Made by a program: the position numbers and the translations under genes. DNA of 50,207 nucleotides from Candolleomyces eurysporus (Eukaryota > Basidiomycota > Agaricomycetes > Agaricales > Psathyrellaceae). The notes beneath the pieces were generated by a model that saw only the letters and a list, made by a program, of their open reading frames with translations, was not told where the DNA came from and ran no database searches. The stretch lies in assembly GCA_027579435.1 (NCBI GenBank), contig JANBPK010001241.1, positions 1 to 50,207 on the forward strand, in the 5' to 3' direction. Positions 23,319 to 34,396 of the stretch are shown piece after piece (position 1 is the stretch's first letter; every line of letters starts with the position of its first letter).

Positions 23319-25092
23319 TCAATAACTGAACTTTGGACATCTGCCATCTTTGAACCAGCGTCCGCTCGTCGCAAATCTACTATCGACCACCGTTTCCAAC
23401 TTCAACCCATCGCCTGTATCTTTATGAGGATCCGAAGAAAAGTCGTTCCTGCACTGAACCTTCAGATTACCTGAAAGCATTCCCAAGTCTGGTGCGACCT
23501 CCGTGGTGGTAGGCGGCAAATTGAGGACGACTAGTTGAACAACGTTCCACAACTGGTTCCCTTGAGAAGTACCGTGAAAATATGGATCAACCTTGGCACC
23601 ACCGCCGACGTGTTGAATCTGGTTCGTGAGGGACCAAACTGACGACATCTCGAGCCTCAACCTATTAACCTGCAAGTTTGAATCCCACCTATGACGGTAG
23701 CAGAACACCCCTGGAAGAGTTTCTCCCGACGACAACCTGACGCCTCCGACCTTTCCGTTACTCCAGCTTTCCCGGCCTGAGTCGTCGTCGACTTCAAACA
23801 TCCAACAGACGAGTCCAAAGTGCGAATCATTGAGGATCGAAGAAATGAACTTGTGGTCATGGTCGGACCTCGAGGTCGGAGTCTCCATTGAGTATGGACA
23901 CCCAGCGGTATGAACCTCTGACTCTTCGTTGTCTTTTCCAAATTCCGATCGCGAGACAAAGTAACCTGACCGGGAGTCACCACCTGCGTCGGAGATAAAC
24001 CTCTCTAGCACTCTCCGTGAGAGGCTTTTGCGACCGGTGGACACCTCTGGAGTCATGTTCTGGAAGATGGCAGGGGTGCGGCATGTGCAGATGATGGGTC
24101 GACATCGTTTCAAGGGTCTCAAGCTTCCCCGAATTCCACATCTACCTCGATATCTTGGGAGTTCGCTTTTCTGGGGAACAGCCCAATCCCGCCATCGAGT
24201 TTCATAGGCGTCGAATACGACTTTCATGGAAGTCTGAGAGTACCCGTAGACGGCATCTGGCAGAGGGGTGCTAGCGTCGCCCTCCAACGAAGTGAAATCG
24301 ATGTTCGCTATTTCTCCAGGGATNAAACTGCAAGTTGAGACGACACATCATTGAGCGGGACAAATGCCTAGTCAAATTTTGGACTTCACATACCTGGAAA
24401 TTAAATCCACCCTTGAGCTGAAAGTGATGCAGGATGGATTGTGGCACCAGAAGGGGCTCCGATTCAGATGGATGAATAGTGGCTGAGACATCAAACTGTA
24501 CGTGGCAGGGTGGACGACCCGGGTGGGCATCGCGTATGGTGGGCCTGAAGGTACGTTCCCCAAGGTTTCCACCCTCTGGACTACGCGTATAGCTCCCAAA
24601 CGTCGAGGATACAACCAACCCTTTCCCCAATGGCCCTTGCGCCACGACCTCACCGAACATGAGCGGAAGGGAAGAATGGTTTACGACTTCCTCATAATAT
24701 CTCCTCGTTTTGCATTTAGAATCGTAAATGGGAGGCTCCAAAACCTCTCCGGATGGCATGACGATCCTCGAAGCGAAGGGTGCACATGCCTTCCCAATGG
24801 CTTTGAGTCTGAGCCGTCCTAGCTTGATGGATTTCGAGGGCCTAATCTGGATTTCCTCGACGAGCACTCCTACCGGACCGTCCATAATTCGAGACTCGCT
24901 CAGCGCCTCTTCATTGAAACCTGCGAAAAAGGCTATTGGGATGTCGGGATGGTGGATGGCTTCTTCGATGTCTCGTTGTCGAGCCTTCAAATGCTTCAAA
25001 GCATTTTTGGCTGCCAAACAGACAGAATAGGCAGGGTCGGGAAGTGGAGGAGAAGAGGGATCGACTGAGCTGTCTACGTCAAAAATTTCCAT
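23319..25092 (-). CDS. unrecognised protein, full-length member of an orphan family
   Basis: Protein of about 568 residues of no family I recognise. Exons are 24394..25092 and 23319..24327, separated by a 66-nt intron (gtatgt..cag) that contains no stop and is a multiple of three. An N at 24324 is an extra base compared with the aligned relative at 36110 and must be dropped to keep frame. Recognisable blocks are LPDPAYSVCLAAKNALKHLKARQRDIEE at the start (first 20 residues shared with the relatives), SGEVLEPPIYDSK, LMFGEVVAQGPLGKGLVVSS, FIPGE..IDFTSLEGDA and YGYSQTSMKVVFDAYETRW. No signal peptide, no membrane helix, no catalytic signature. Decayed relatives lie at 35453-36287 and 44407-44556. 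It is transcribed divergently from the acid phosphatase gene across 590 bases. Confidence 0.65.
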
Positions 25093-25681
25093 GCCGTTTT
25101 TCGAATATTAGAAGCCGCGCACGGTGTAGGTGTATAGTAGCGTCCAAGACATTAGCGCTTGACACTGACAGTGAGCAGTCGGAAGTTTCTTCTGATCAAG
25201 CAGAGTTTCGGTGACATCACCAATTTGTCAAGGGGCAACGCCGATCCGAACCAAATTTAGATGTTGCCGGTTTATCAGGCCGGCTGGGAAACATATTCCT
25301 GGCCTCATTTCTCAACGACGACCGACGGAGTTGGTATAAGTTTCGAGAAGAGAGATTCATAACTCATTATCACCAGAGTTGTTTAAAGCTACCTTAGAAA
25401 AGCAACAGATGCAGAATTTCAAGGACAGATGCGGGAGCCCGGCGCCCAGTACCGGGAGTTGATTTGGGCGCCGGCTTGATCATGACGCACGTGTGATAAA
25501 TGCTCCGGCGCCAAGCTGGAGCTCCGGTGGTGTTCGCATGCTCGCCCTGTTTCGTTCAGTCCTTATAACAGCCATTGTCGAAATGCCAGGCTTCTTAGTT
25601 GCCATCGTCTCCCTCTTCAATAGCCAATCACCGCCAACATCTGTCAGTCCACCGACCTGAGCAAGGCTCATCACCGTGTCA
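25093..25681. other. divergent promoter region
   Basis: 590 bases between the divergent start codons at 25092 (minus) and 25682 (plus). No coding stretch or recognised motif was confirmed beyond a pyrimidine-rich stretch before each start. Confidence 0.45.
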
Positions 25682-27877
25682 ATGCCCTCTATACTCCCTG
25701 CCTCCCTCATTGGTGGCTTCCTATATCTCTGGCTGCTATACGGCTCTGTTTCTTCGAGAGGCGTTGAAGCCACTGCTCTGGCAAGGGATGAACAACTACA
25801 CGAAGACTTCGAACATGGTGTACTCATCTCGGATGAATCTTGGCAAGAGTTTAATGCTTCTTCGCTCGCTTTTAGTCCTAGTCAAGCCCTGAGCTTTGTC
25901 AACGATTGGTGTAACATGCCACACGTTACTAAGGAAATATACAGGTCAGCATATCACGACATTGGTTCGAGCTCTGTTGGAAGTACGGCTGATACGTCCA
26001 TCCGTCATGCATGCAGCGCTCCATCAAGCGAATTTGTGTTGAAATATGTGGAAGTAATCCAACGACATCATAAACGAACTCCCTACGACTCGAACCTTTT
26101 CTATCAGGAAGATACCCGGTGGGACTGTTCTGGAGTTGGACCACTCTACGGTCTCAGAAGGTTTGTCGTTCCCAAATCATATAGTTATTGGGATTGGGTT
26201 CAATCGGAGCATGTAGCCAAAGTGGCGAAGGCGAGAACGCTAACCCTGCTGAGGTACCCATCCCCTCCTCTATTTTGGAAGGCATCTGGAAACAAACCTT
26301 ATTCATAGTGGCAGGCGTTTGTGGATAGCAGCAATCCTTTCGCTGCCAGTCGGCTGAAAGGGCCTGTAATTGCATCAAAGTAGGTATTTTCTTTCTCAGT
26401 GGATCCGAGTCGTGACTCATTGACCCATCTCACAGCTGTCAGTTTCCCCAACTGACGCCGGGTGGGCTGGAGGACTCCATAACGCACGGTGCGGTAAGTC
26501 AAATATCTCATGTTACTCCAGCTGTTGAGACTCATAACGCTGTCAGAATCTCCGAGAAGTATACGGTAGCAAGCTCGGACTCTCTAATAGTCCTACTGCT
26601 GATGAAGTTATTTTTCGTCAGTTCTCATACTGATACAGCACGTTCTATCCATGATGACATCCCTCTAGGTGTGACGAACAACCCTCTTACATCTCAAGTG
26701 GCCTCTGGTATCCTCAAGGGGTTCTACCCAGGCCACACTTACGACATCTCAGCGCCTCCAGTTCTCATTCAGCCTTCTTCCATCGACTCTCTGGAACCTC
26801 GATACTCTTGCCCTCAAGCTGACTCTCTGAGAACGTCCTTTACTACGGGTTCAAATGGGTCTGTCTGGAAGGCACATCTGCAGCGTGCGCATGATGATGG
26901 CACTTTCAGGGCACTAGATGGTGTATCTGGTATAAGGCCGGATGACTCAGGGTGGCATGTTAGTTTCGATCAGTAAGTTCAATACTCTCACCAACGAGTC
27001 GATGCGCTGACAGCATCTCTTTTTTGTTGAAGTTATTTCGACAATCTAAATGCTCGTCAGTGCCATGGAAAACCGCTACCTTGCAGTGTTTCGAATAGTT
27101 CTTATTGTGTCTCGCAACAGCTAGTAAGTTCTACCATTAATATCCGCCACCAATGCGTCGCTTATCTCGGGGTTTACAGGCGGATAAGGTGTATGAGATT
27201 GGCAACTGGGAATACTCGTACCTCTATCGAGAGGCCCCTGGCGCTCTTAGATACGCAGCTCTTAAATTTGGCGCGTGGATGCTCGAACTCGAATCACACT
27301 TGCGAGGCGTAGTTTCTGGCACCAGCAAGGTGAGCTTTGGCGAGAATTCCTGCTCTCAGGTAGGTGGGTAAACATATGCTGACCGAAATCTTTAGGTGAA
27401 ATACTACCATAATATCGCGCACGATGGATCTATCTCGTCGCTCCTTGGTTTCCTTCAAGTGAGTAAGATGGCGTGGCCCGGGATGTGAGCTCTTCTACTC
27501 GTTTCTCCATGACACCGTTTGCTGAACTTGTCATCGGACTCTAGGGGAAGTGAGGTAAGATTTTGGAGAATCGCATTGACACAATGCACAGGGGCTTAAT
27601 TAAATGTCTAACACAGGTTGTTTTCGAATTGTATGAAAGGCCGACCCCTTCGAACGGTTGGTTTGTACGAGTGTTGTGGAGTGGGACGATTATGGAGACC
27701 GCTTCGCCGCTCGGTGTGTTGGATATGATACCACTGGAGAAATTTACAGATTGTAAGTTTACTGTCCCTCTGTGGGACGTGCATCTCTTTTTGACCACGG
27801 CACTCTAACTTCGCCCTATCTCAGATATTCACTCCTTGGTTCCGAGCGGAGAGTGGCTGCTTGCGGCGTGTAGTTAA
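25682..27877 (+). CDS. secreted histidine acid phosphatase (branch 2)
   Basis: Histidine-phosphatase-superfamily enzyme of about 515 residues, hydrolysing phosphomonoesters by a phosphohistidine intermediate. Twelve exons: 25682..26160, 26217..26253, 26309..26379, 26436..26493, 26547..26616, 26669..26972, 27033..27123, 27180..27329, 27396..27484, 27545..27554, 27617..27752, 27825..27877 (1548 nt, in frame). A hydrophobic N-terminus (LIGGFLYLWLLYGSVSS) reads as a signal peptide. The catalytic motif is RHHKRTPY near residue 145 (family consensus RHGxRxP), followed by QLTPGGLEDSITHG, SQVASGILKGFYPG, QCHGKPLPC, the acid HDGSISSLLG and WPGMGSEVVFELY. Similarity is closest to fungal relatives of 2-phosphoxylose phosphatase. 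Exon 10 is only 10 nt but is required to read GMGSEV. The physiological substrate is unknown. Confidence 0.88.
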
Positions 27878-28056
27878 GTATTTTTCTAATTACCCACATT
27901 TGTCATACAACAAGCCTTTGATACGTGTTTGGAGCTCAAGATTATTTAAATTGGAATCTCTGAGTACCAGCGTAAGAACGTGAGCCTAGTCAGGCACAAA
28001 GCTAGGAAAGGGCCAGCGGGATGAGCGATAGAGTTTTGAGGAGTACGGAGAATTAC

Positions 28057-29289
28057 TCACTCCGTGGTCAATTTTAGTATTCCTTTCCTGTGAGACTCTG
28101 GCATTTGCGACGTGATCAAGCCTGAAGTCGTTGGCCAATCTTCGTCATGGAGAACATTGTTCCCGAAATAAAAATCAATCCACAGTTCCCTCAGTCGGGA
28201 GAATGCCGGTCGCGCCAGGACTTCATCCAAGTTGCCCCAGAATTCCTCCTCAGTTACGAAGCTGTAGAGAGAATCTGTGGCATCGGGAACGTCAAAGTTG
28301 AACTCTATCTTGATTGTGGTAAGCCTGATAGGATCGCTCGATTTTGAGAGCCCGTCGAAAGCGGCCAAAACCTGAGGCATTGGAAAGGAATCATCATGGG
28401 CGAACCCGCCGAAATCCAATAAGATCGAGAAGTCCACAAGGTTGGGGAAACGTTGGAGGTCAAGAAGGGAGGGATGGAAAGGTGTTATATCTAGAGACGC
28501 CATCCTGAACACCTCGTGAATGATACGATATTTCTGGAGGTTCTTGCAGCATAGGTCGAGTAGTAAGATCCACGGATCGGCCATTTTCTCCTCACCAAAG
28601 TAGAATGCGCCCAGGGAAAGGTCCGTTATATGGGAAAGGTCGAAAGATCCCCCGTTGTTCTTGGTGGAGAGGAGAAGGGCCAGTGCCTCCCCGCAGGCGC
28701 CAACACGGAGCGATTGGATCTTCTTCGAACGCGCCGAGGATGGCTGGAGTGCCAAGGGGAATGGTGCGCCATCTTTGAGGGACGTGTCAGGTACGATCTT
28801 GACTTGCTTCAGGAAAAGCTTGTTTAGATGGCCAAAGTGTGCGAATGGGACAAGGTTGATGTTGATGATTCCCCACAGCTTGAGGCAGGAGATCTGAGGT
28901 CGGGCCATGAGGTCGTACAGCGCAATACGCCACTCCGGAGTCAGTAACTCCCAGTCCAAGTACATCCAGTCGCCGCATATGACGAGGTTGGCCACTGCTG
29001 TCAACAACGGGAGAAGGTTGATGAAATATGGGTGGTCGTTGAACCATTGGGGTGTCATCCTATCTAGAGTCAACGTTACCACATTTTTTCCTAATGGTGG
29101 GTTATCTTCGAGAATGTCTTTGAAACGATCGCATCGTTTATTGAATTTGACTTGATGGAAGAGGTGAACTCGAGTACGTGGGTACCAAGGACGAGAAACC
29201 AAACCCAGCGCCTTTAAACTCCTCGTATGGGCTTGGGCATGGTCTACGATCGTGTCGACTATTTCTTGAGGTAGCTTGTGATTCTGCAT
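28057..29289 (-). CDS. F-box-like protein
   Basis: Single-exon protein of about 410 residues. It begins MQNHKLPQEIVDTIVDHA, followed by LKALGLVSRPWYPRTRVHLFHQVKF. That is the agaricomycete F-box-like arrangement: L-P-x-E-[IL] helix, a cysteine-poor helix, then the S-W-x-x-R-V-x-L-F strand. The remainder is leucine-rich and repeat-like (LTDLSLGAFYF-type stretches), as in substrate-recognition subunits of SCF ubiquitin ligases. An in-frame upstream ATG at 29409 exists, but the stretch between has no F-box features, so 29289 is preferred. It could alternatively be one of the many F-box-like proteins without proven SCF function. Its neighbour upstream is the acid phosphatase on the other strand, with 3' ends converging. 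Confidence 0.75.
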   Translation of the reverse strand: MQNHKLPQEIVDTIVDHAQAHTRSLKALGLVSRPWYPRTRVHLFHQVKFNKRCDRFKDILEDNPPLGKNVVTLTLDRMTPQWFNDHPYFINLLPLLTAVANLVICGDWMYLDWELLTPEWRIALYDLMARPQISCLKLWGIININLVPFAHFGHLNKLFLKQVKIVPDTSLKDGAPFPLALQPSSARSKKIQSLRVGACGEALALLLSTKNNGGSFDLSHITDLSLGAFYFGEEKMADPWILLLDLCCKNLQKYRIIHEVFRMASLDITPFHPSLLDLQRFPNLVDFSILLDFGGFAHDDSFPMPQVLAAFDGLSKSSDPIRLTTIKIEFNFDVPDATDSLYSFVTEEEFWGNLDEVLARPAFSRLRELWIDFYFGNNVLHDEDWPTTSGLITSQMPESHRKGILKLTTE

Positions 29290-30429
29290 AGGACTTCTGG
29301 AGAGGGCCCAGTTGAGCTTTGAAGGGTGTACCAAGGTTGTACACGAATTGCGTATTGAGGTTACATTCCCCCAGAGCGTGGGAAGTTGAGGGGTCTTGCG
29401 ATGGCGCACGGATCACGCGCACGCGTCACGGTGACCATGAGCCGATGAGCACTGAAGAATGGGCCCTTTTCAGTGCTGCCTCCCACGAGGTGTAGCGATG
29501 GGCAAGGAGGAGTGACCACTAATATGTACTCCTTTCTAGTCCCTGTAGTTTCAGCCTGCTTTCGCTATTGCCGGCGCACGGGACCGATATCTTGGAAGTC
29601 GAGGCACAATAGTGTATATGGTGTTGTGAAAATGCGATCTGAAGGCACGGCGCTAAGCGTAACCAAGAGATGAAAAGTATAAGAGCGGTAGTAGGAAGAG
29701 AAGTTCCTTCGGGCTCAGGTTGTGGAAGGAGGTGATTATGGATCCTCAAATTTTCCCGTATCCTGGCTCAGTGTCGAATTGAACATGGCTTTTAGAGTCA
29801 TCTCATCTCTCTTCTGCCTTGACCTCTCTACTTCCTCCACACCGCCATTCAGACGAAGCCTCTTCTGTCCCACAAACTCCAGGAACTTTAGCTGCATCTC
29901 GGATTTCAAGTCGCTGTGGCTTTCCCCTAGTCTCCCAAGGTCGGAACAAATGAGTTCGTGTCAGGGTGTTGAATGAAACACTCAGATGTATGGCCTTCTT
30001 TGAGGAGGTGGTGTGAAGGGGCTGAGGTAGCAAAGCGGGATGCAATATAGAAAGCGAAGCCATTTCTTTCCTAACACCGACAAATACATTGTAACGTTAC
30101 GACCTACCCATTGTCTATCTCTAGAGAGTAGTCGCTTCATACGCTGCCCGGTTGGAACTTTGTCATTGTATCGAAGTGACAAACTTCGAGCCGAAGAATG
30201 ATAAGATCAATGGCAGAAACCTATAGCTACCTCGAAAGGTAACGTATCCTGAATGAGTAACAGTTATATCTTTCCAAAGACACTGGTTGACCATTAGAAT
30301 AATATCGTGAAGTGTACATCGTAGCGCGTCGTAACTACATGAAGGTGTAATCTATGTATGTGTATGTAAATCAAGTCCGAAAAAAGTCCAAAGTATCCGA
30401 ATTTGAGAAGAAACTCCACATCGCATCGT
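29290..30429. other. intergenic before cupredoxin A
   Basis: 1.1 kb without a supported gene. From about 30085 the sequence resembles 32690-33000 and 41800-42050, that is, the 3' flank of the cupredoxin blocks. The remainder (29290-30080) has no recognised content. Confidence 0.5.
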
Positions 30430-31711
30430 TTACAAAAAGGCAGCAGCAAGGCCGGCAAGGAGGAAACTGCCAAAGGGAACGCTCACGCTAGGGCTGACGA
30501 CCATCCCAGCGCTGTTACTTCCATTATCTCCCGCAGTCTGACGAGAGCTCGTGGAAGGACGCATAGCGAGTTGCTGGAAGGCAGCGAAGTTGTTGGGGCC
30601 CGACTCGACAGCGTTGATGGAGAAGACCATTCCGGACTGGCAGTGGTTGACCTGGCCGCAATATCCCCAGATTGGAGCAGTCTATTATGATAACTTGTTG
30701 TCAGAAAGAGTAATACTCGAAGAGGACGAGAACACCTACGTCGTTGATCTTGAGACGGAAAGTAGGAAAGTCGGTAGCGTCAGCGGCGACGGGTTGGCTG
30801 CGAGTGGATGTTAACACAGTACGAGAGCGGGAACGACACAAAGTGGAGACTCACAAGCCAGACTTGAAGCCATGTTCGAGAGGGACACATGGGTTGGAGA
30901 AGCTGGACTGGGTGACCGTGTGGTTCTTGGGACGGAATTCGAAAACTACGGTATCGCCGACAGCAGCAGTGATATTCGCTGGCGAGTAGGCGAGCTTTCC
31001 ATCCGCACCAACGAGGATACGGTGCTCCTGAGGCGTCACGGCATGAGTAGGAGCAGGCTCGTGGCTGGCATGCATTCCGCCTCCGTAGGGAACGGTGGTA
31101 GTGGGTGGAGTCCAATGGGGCTCAGGCGCCGGAGTGTAGGTGGTTGCTGGCGGGGCAACAGCAGCAGTTCCGTTGCGAGCAATAGCCAAGTCCTTGTGCG
31201 CTTGGAACGACTGAGGGTCGTGCTCGGCGGGAGGGTTGATGGCGAACACCATTCCTTGACCACAGTGTGCTGTCTGTCCACAGTAGAACCACAGGGGTGC
31301 GCCGTGGTCGTCGGGAACGTGGAACTCTTGAACAGGAAGAGGGTTCGTTCCAGGTGCAACCGGAATACTGGTTCCATGTTAGAGCGTCTGGACTAAGAAA
31401 GGAATTGGCAGAATNAAAAACGTACAAGCCTGTCCTGAACCCATCTTGCAAAGGAACGCAAGGTGGATCAAAAGCCGACTGGGTCACAGTGTGATTCTTC
31501 GGGTTGCTGAGATAGAGTTAGTGAAAAATGCCGATAGAGAGAGATCGAACGAGACTAACAAGTGGAACCGCACAATGTCTCCCGGGGAAGCGTGCACGAA
31601 AGGTGGCTCGTACACAAATTGGCCATTCGGACCAACGTTAACATCAAGAATGGTCGCATAGGCCGAAGGAGCCAGCATGGCGAGGGAGAGTGCCACAATT
31701 GAGGAGAACAT
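30430..31711 (-). CDS. GPI-anchored protein with two cupredoxin domains, copy A
   Basis: Predicted cell-surface blue-copper protein of 351 residues. Exons are 31560..31711, 31426..31506, 30855..31367, 30740..30797 and 30430..30681 (1056 nt, in frame). A signal peptide (MFSSIVALSLAMLAPSAYA) is followed by two plastocyanin-like domains. Each has a histidine in PKNHTVTQS and a type-1 copper loop: WFYCGQTAHCGQGM in the first and WGYCGQVNHCQSGM in the second, so Cys, His and Met ligands are present twice. A Pro/Thr linker joins them, and a Ser-rich tail ends in a hydrophobic stretch (SFLLAGLAAAFL) typical of GPI attachment. The family is the fungal extracellular serine-rich/plastocyanin-like proteins; electron-transfer partners are unknown. 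It lacks the HxH trinuclear-site motifs of laccases. The N at 31415 lies in an intron. Confidence 0.88.
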
Positions 31712-31802
31712 CGTCGTCGTATCGGAGGCGGGTCGTAAAACGAAACAAAGGAGTAAGAGAAGAAAGGAATGGGATAATGAAAAATGGGAGATATGGTGGT
31801 CT

Positions 31803-31810
31803 CTTTTATA
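31803..31810 (-). promoter_or_regulatory. TATA box, cupredoxin A
   Basis: Reads tataaaag on the minus strand, about 92 bases upstream of the start codon at 31711. The same element at similar spacing precedes cupredoxins B and C. Confidence 0.6.
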
Positions 31811-33116
31811 CCAACCCTTCAGTTCATTCCTCTTGGCCCACATGCAGGGCTCATGGCTCGTCGGTTTACCAGATGCGCGCTCGGCCACTGCAATGGTGAG
31901 CGGTTTATCGGGTTTCACGGATGAGCCAAGCCTCAATATATGGTGAAAACAAATAAAATACCGACATTTGATTGGGCGGGCCCCTGTACGGCATTCGCTA
32001 CACTGGGGCAAATCACCGCCAACGAGGTTGTGGCAGTCTTGTGGCAATCCACAAACAAGAGGCAGGGCCGAATGTATTGCCCCGATCAATTTATGCAACG
32101 TTCACGGAGAACATTCACTAGGTCACTTTGAGGAGACCTTCAAGAAGGCCTTCAAAGGCCTTTGCAAAGTCGCTGAATGGAAACCGAGTTTGGAGGAGGC
32201 AAATTCGCTGGTGAAGAGTCGAGAGGGGCGCTCATCTTTGCCATCTGATGATGTGCGCGCTGTCCAGTTTGTCCGCAGTGTCCGGGTACATATGGGCCCT
32301 GCACAGGCACCCATTATCGCTCGATGCACTGTTACGTGCGATGAAACACCGCCCATTTCCCTCAGGCCCACGTCGGTGGAAATATGGTATTCTGAAGCCC
32401 ATTCACTCGTGTCTGCGCTCGAGGTTGCTCATCAAACAGGGACATTGTCGAATATTCAGCCGAAGCTGCTGGCGGCCGTGCTTACAGTTGGATTTGTCAA
32501 CGTATTAAGCACGAGTCGATTTATCATCGTCCAGCGTAGACCATACACTGATACAGGACAGTTACCAATGTCAAGCTGCCGGCCATACAACTGGTCGGCT
32601 TTTTCCAGCACATGCCACGGCCCCATGCCCCAGGAGCAGACAGCGCTGTCTTGAACAACCATGGTAATGGAAACAAGTGTGTTGTCCTAACACTGGCAAA
32701 CACATCGGGCCGTTACGACTTGTTTAGAGAGTGGTCGCTTCACTTTCACAACATACGATCCAAAGCTGGCAACCTATCCTATGAATACATTAACTAAGGC
32801 CCTGGCCAACTGTCCAGTTACTCATTTCTCCCTGAGGTAGAGCGTGCAGGAGTTGGTTGGCTGATAAGCCTTGAGGGCGAGGACGACATGAGACTGGTGC
32901 CAAAAACAGTGGCAGAAACCTATATCTACCTCTGAGCCATATCCCGAATAACAGTTGTATCCTTCCAAAGATACTGAATGACCATCAGAATAATATCGTG
33001 AATTTTCTATGGTAATCGTAGCATGTCGTAACCACATGAAGGTATTATATATATAAATCAAGTCCAAGGAATGTCCAAAGCGTCCGAATTCAAGAAGGAA
33101 ACCCACAGCGAATCGT
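31811..33116. other. flanks between cupredoxins A and B
   Basis: Upstream flank of gene A (to about 32660) followed by 3' flank of gene B (from about 32680). Open frames here, such as 31968-32654, are not conserved as frames in the other two copies of the flank, so I do not call a gene. Confidence 0.55.
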
Positions 33117-33224
33117 TTACAAAAAGGCAAAAGCAAAGCCAGCGAGGAGGAAAGTGCCAAAGGGAACGCTCACGCTGGGGCTCGCGACCATCCCGGCGTT
33201 GTTACTTCCATGATCTCCCGTAGT

Positions 33225-34396
33225 CTAACGAGAGCTAGTCGAAGGGCACATGGCGAGCTTCTGGAAGGCAGCGAAGTTGTTGGGGCCGGACTCGACAGCG
33301 TTGATGGAGAAGACCATTCCGGACTGGCAGTGGTTGACCTGGCCGCAGTATCCCCAAATCGGAGCAGTCTATTGATAAATTGTTGTCAGAAAGAGTAATA
33401 CTCGAAGAGGACGAGAACACCTACGTCGTTGATCTTGAGACGGAAAGTAGGGAAGTCGGTAGCGTCAGCGGCGACGGGTTGGCTGCGAGTGGATGTTAAC
33501 ACAGTACGAGCGGGAACGACACAAAGTGGAGACTCACAAGCCAGACTTGAAGCCATGTTCGAGAGGGACACATGGGTTAGAGAAGCTGGACTGGGTGACC
33601 GTGTGGTTCTTGGGACGGAATTCGAAAACTACGGTATCGCCGACAGCAGCAGTGATATTCGCTGGCGAGTAGGCGAGCTTTCCATCCGCACCAACGAGGA
33701 TTCGATGCTCCTGCGGCGTCACGGCGTGAGTAGGCGCAGGCTCGTGGCTGGCATACATTCCGCCTCCGTAGGGAACGGTGGTAGTGGGCGGAGTCCAATG
33801 GGGGTCAGGGACCGGAGTGTAGGTGGTCGCCGGAGGGGCAACAGCAGCGGTTCCGTTGCGAGCGATGGCCAAGTCCTTGTGCGCTTGGAACGACTGAGGA
33901 TCGTGCTCGGCAGGAGGATTGATGGCGAACACCATTCCTTGACCGCAGTGTGCTGTCTGTCCGCAATAGAACCACAGAGGTGCGCCGTGGTTGTCGGGAA
34001 CATGGAACTCTTGAACGGGAAGAGGGTTCGTTCCAGGTGCAACCGGAATACTGGCTTCTTGTTAGAAGATCCGAGCCACGGAATGAATCTGTAGAATAAA
34101 GACGTACAAGCCTGTCTTAAACCCATCTTGCAAAGGAACGCAAGGTGGATCGAAAGCCGACTGGGTCACAGTGTGATTCTTTGGGTGGCTTAAACAGAGT
34201 TAGTGAAAAATGCCGATAAAGAGAGAACAAATGAGACTGACAAGTGGAACCGCACAATATCTCCTGGGGCAGCGTGCACGAAAGGTGGCTCATACACAAA
34301 TAGGCCATTCGGTCCAACGTTAACATCGAGAATGGTGGTCCCGTAAACCGAAGGGGCCAGCATGGCGATAGAGAGTGCCGCAATTGAGGAGAACAT
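33225..34396 (-). CDS. two-domain cupredoxin, copy B, C-terminal anchor lost
   Basis: Paralogue of copy A. Exons are 34242..34396, 34108..34188, 33538..34050, 33425..33482 and 33225..33368 (up to the stop). Both domains keep the copper motifs (PKNHTVTQS, YCGQTAHCGQGM, YCGQVNHCQSGM). A codon that is CAG in copies A and C is TAG here (33225-33227), ending the protein 35 residues early, right after PSTSSR. The missing part, still in frame down to 33117, is the Ser-rich region and hydrophobic C-terminus that would attach a GPI anchor. The product should therefore be secreted and soluble rather than cell-bound, if it is made. One extra codon lies near the signal-peptide junction (YGTTILDV). The gene is otherwise intact. 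Confidence 0.82.

Larger units (their letters stand above)
30085..32660 (-). repeat. cupredoxin duplication block A
   Basis: Duplicated block of about 2.6 kb with cupredoxin gene A and both flanks. The upstream flank (about 31800-32640) recurs at 34500-35340 and 43500-44320. It is followed directly by block B in the same orientation. Edges are approximate. Confidence 0.7.

Noticed and set aside
26154..26160. RHHKRTP as a dead variant of the RHGxRxP phosphatase motif
   Set aside because: The remaining catalytic residues (R, H, R and the HD pair) are present, and as far as I recall fungal relatives share the second His, so I do not call the enzyme inactive.
30430..31711. Cupredoxins as laccases or multicopper oxidases
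   Set aside because: Only type-1 copper ligands are present; the four HxH/HC motifs of the trinuclear site are missing and the protein is far too short.
31968..32654. 228-codon plus-strand frame upstream of cupredoxin A
   Set aside because: The frame is broken in both other copies of this flank, and the composition is not coding-like.
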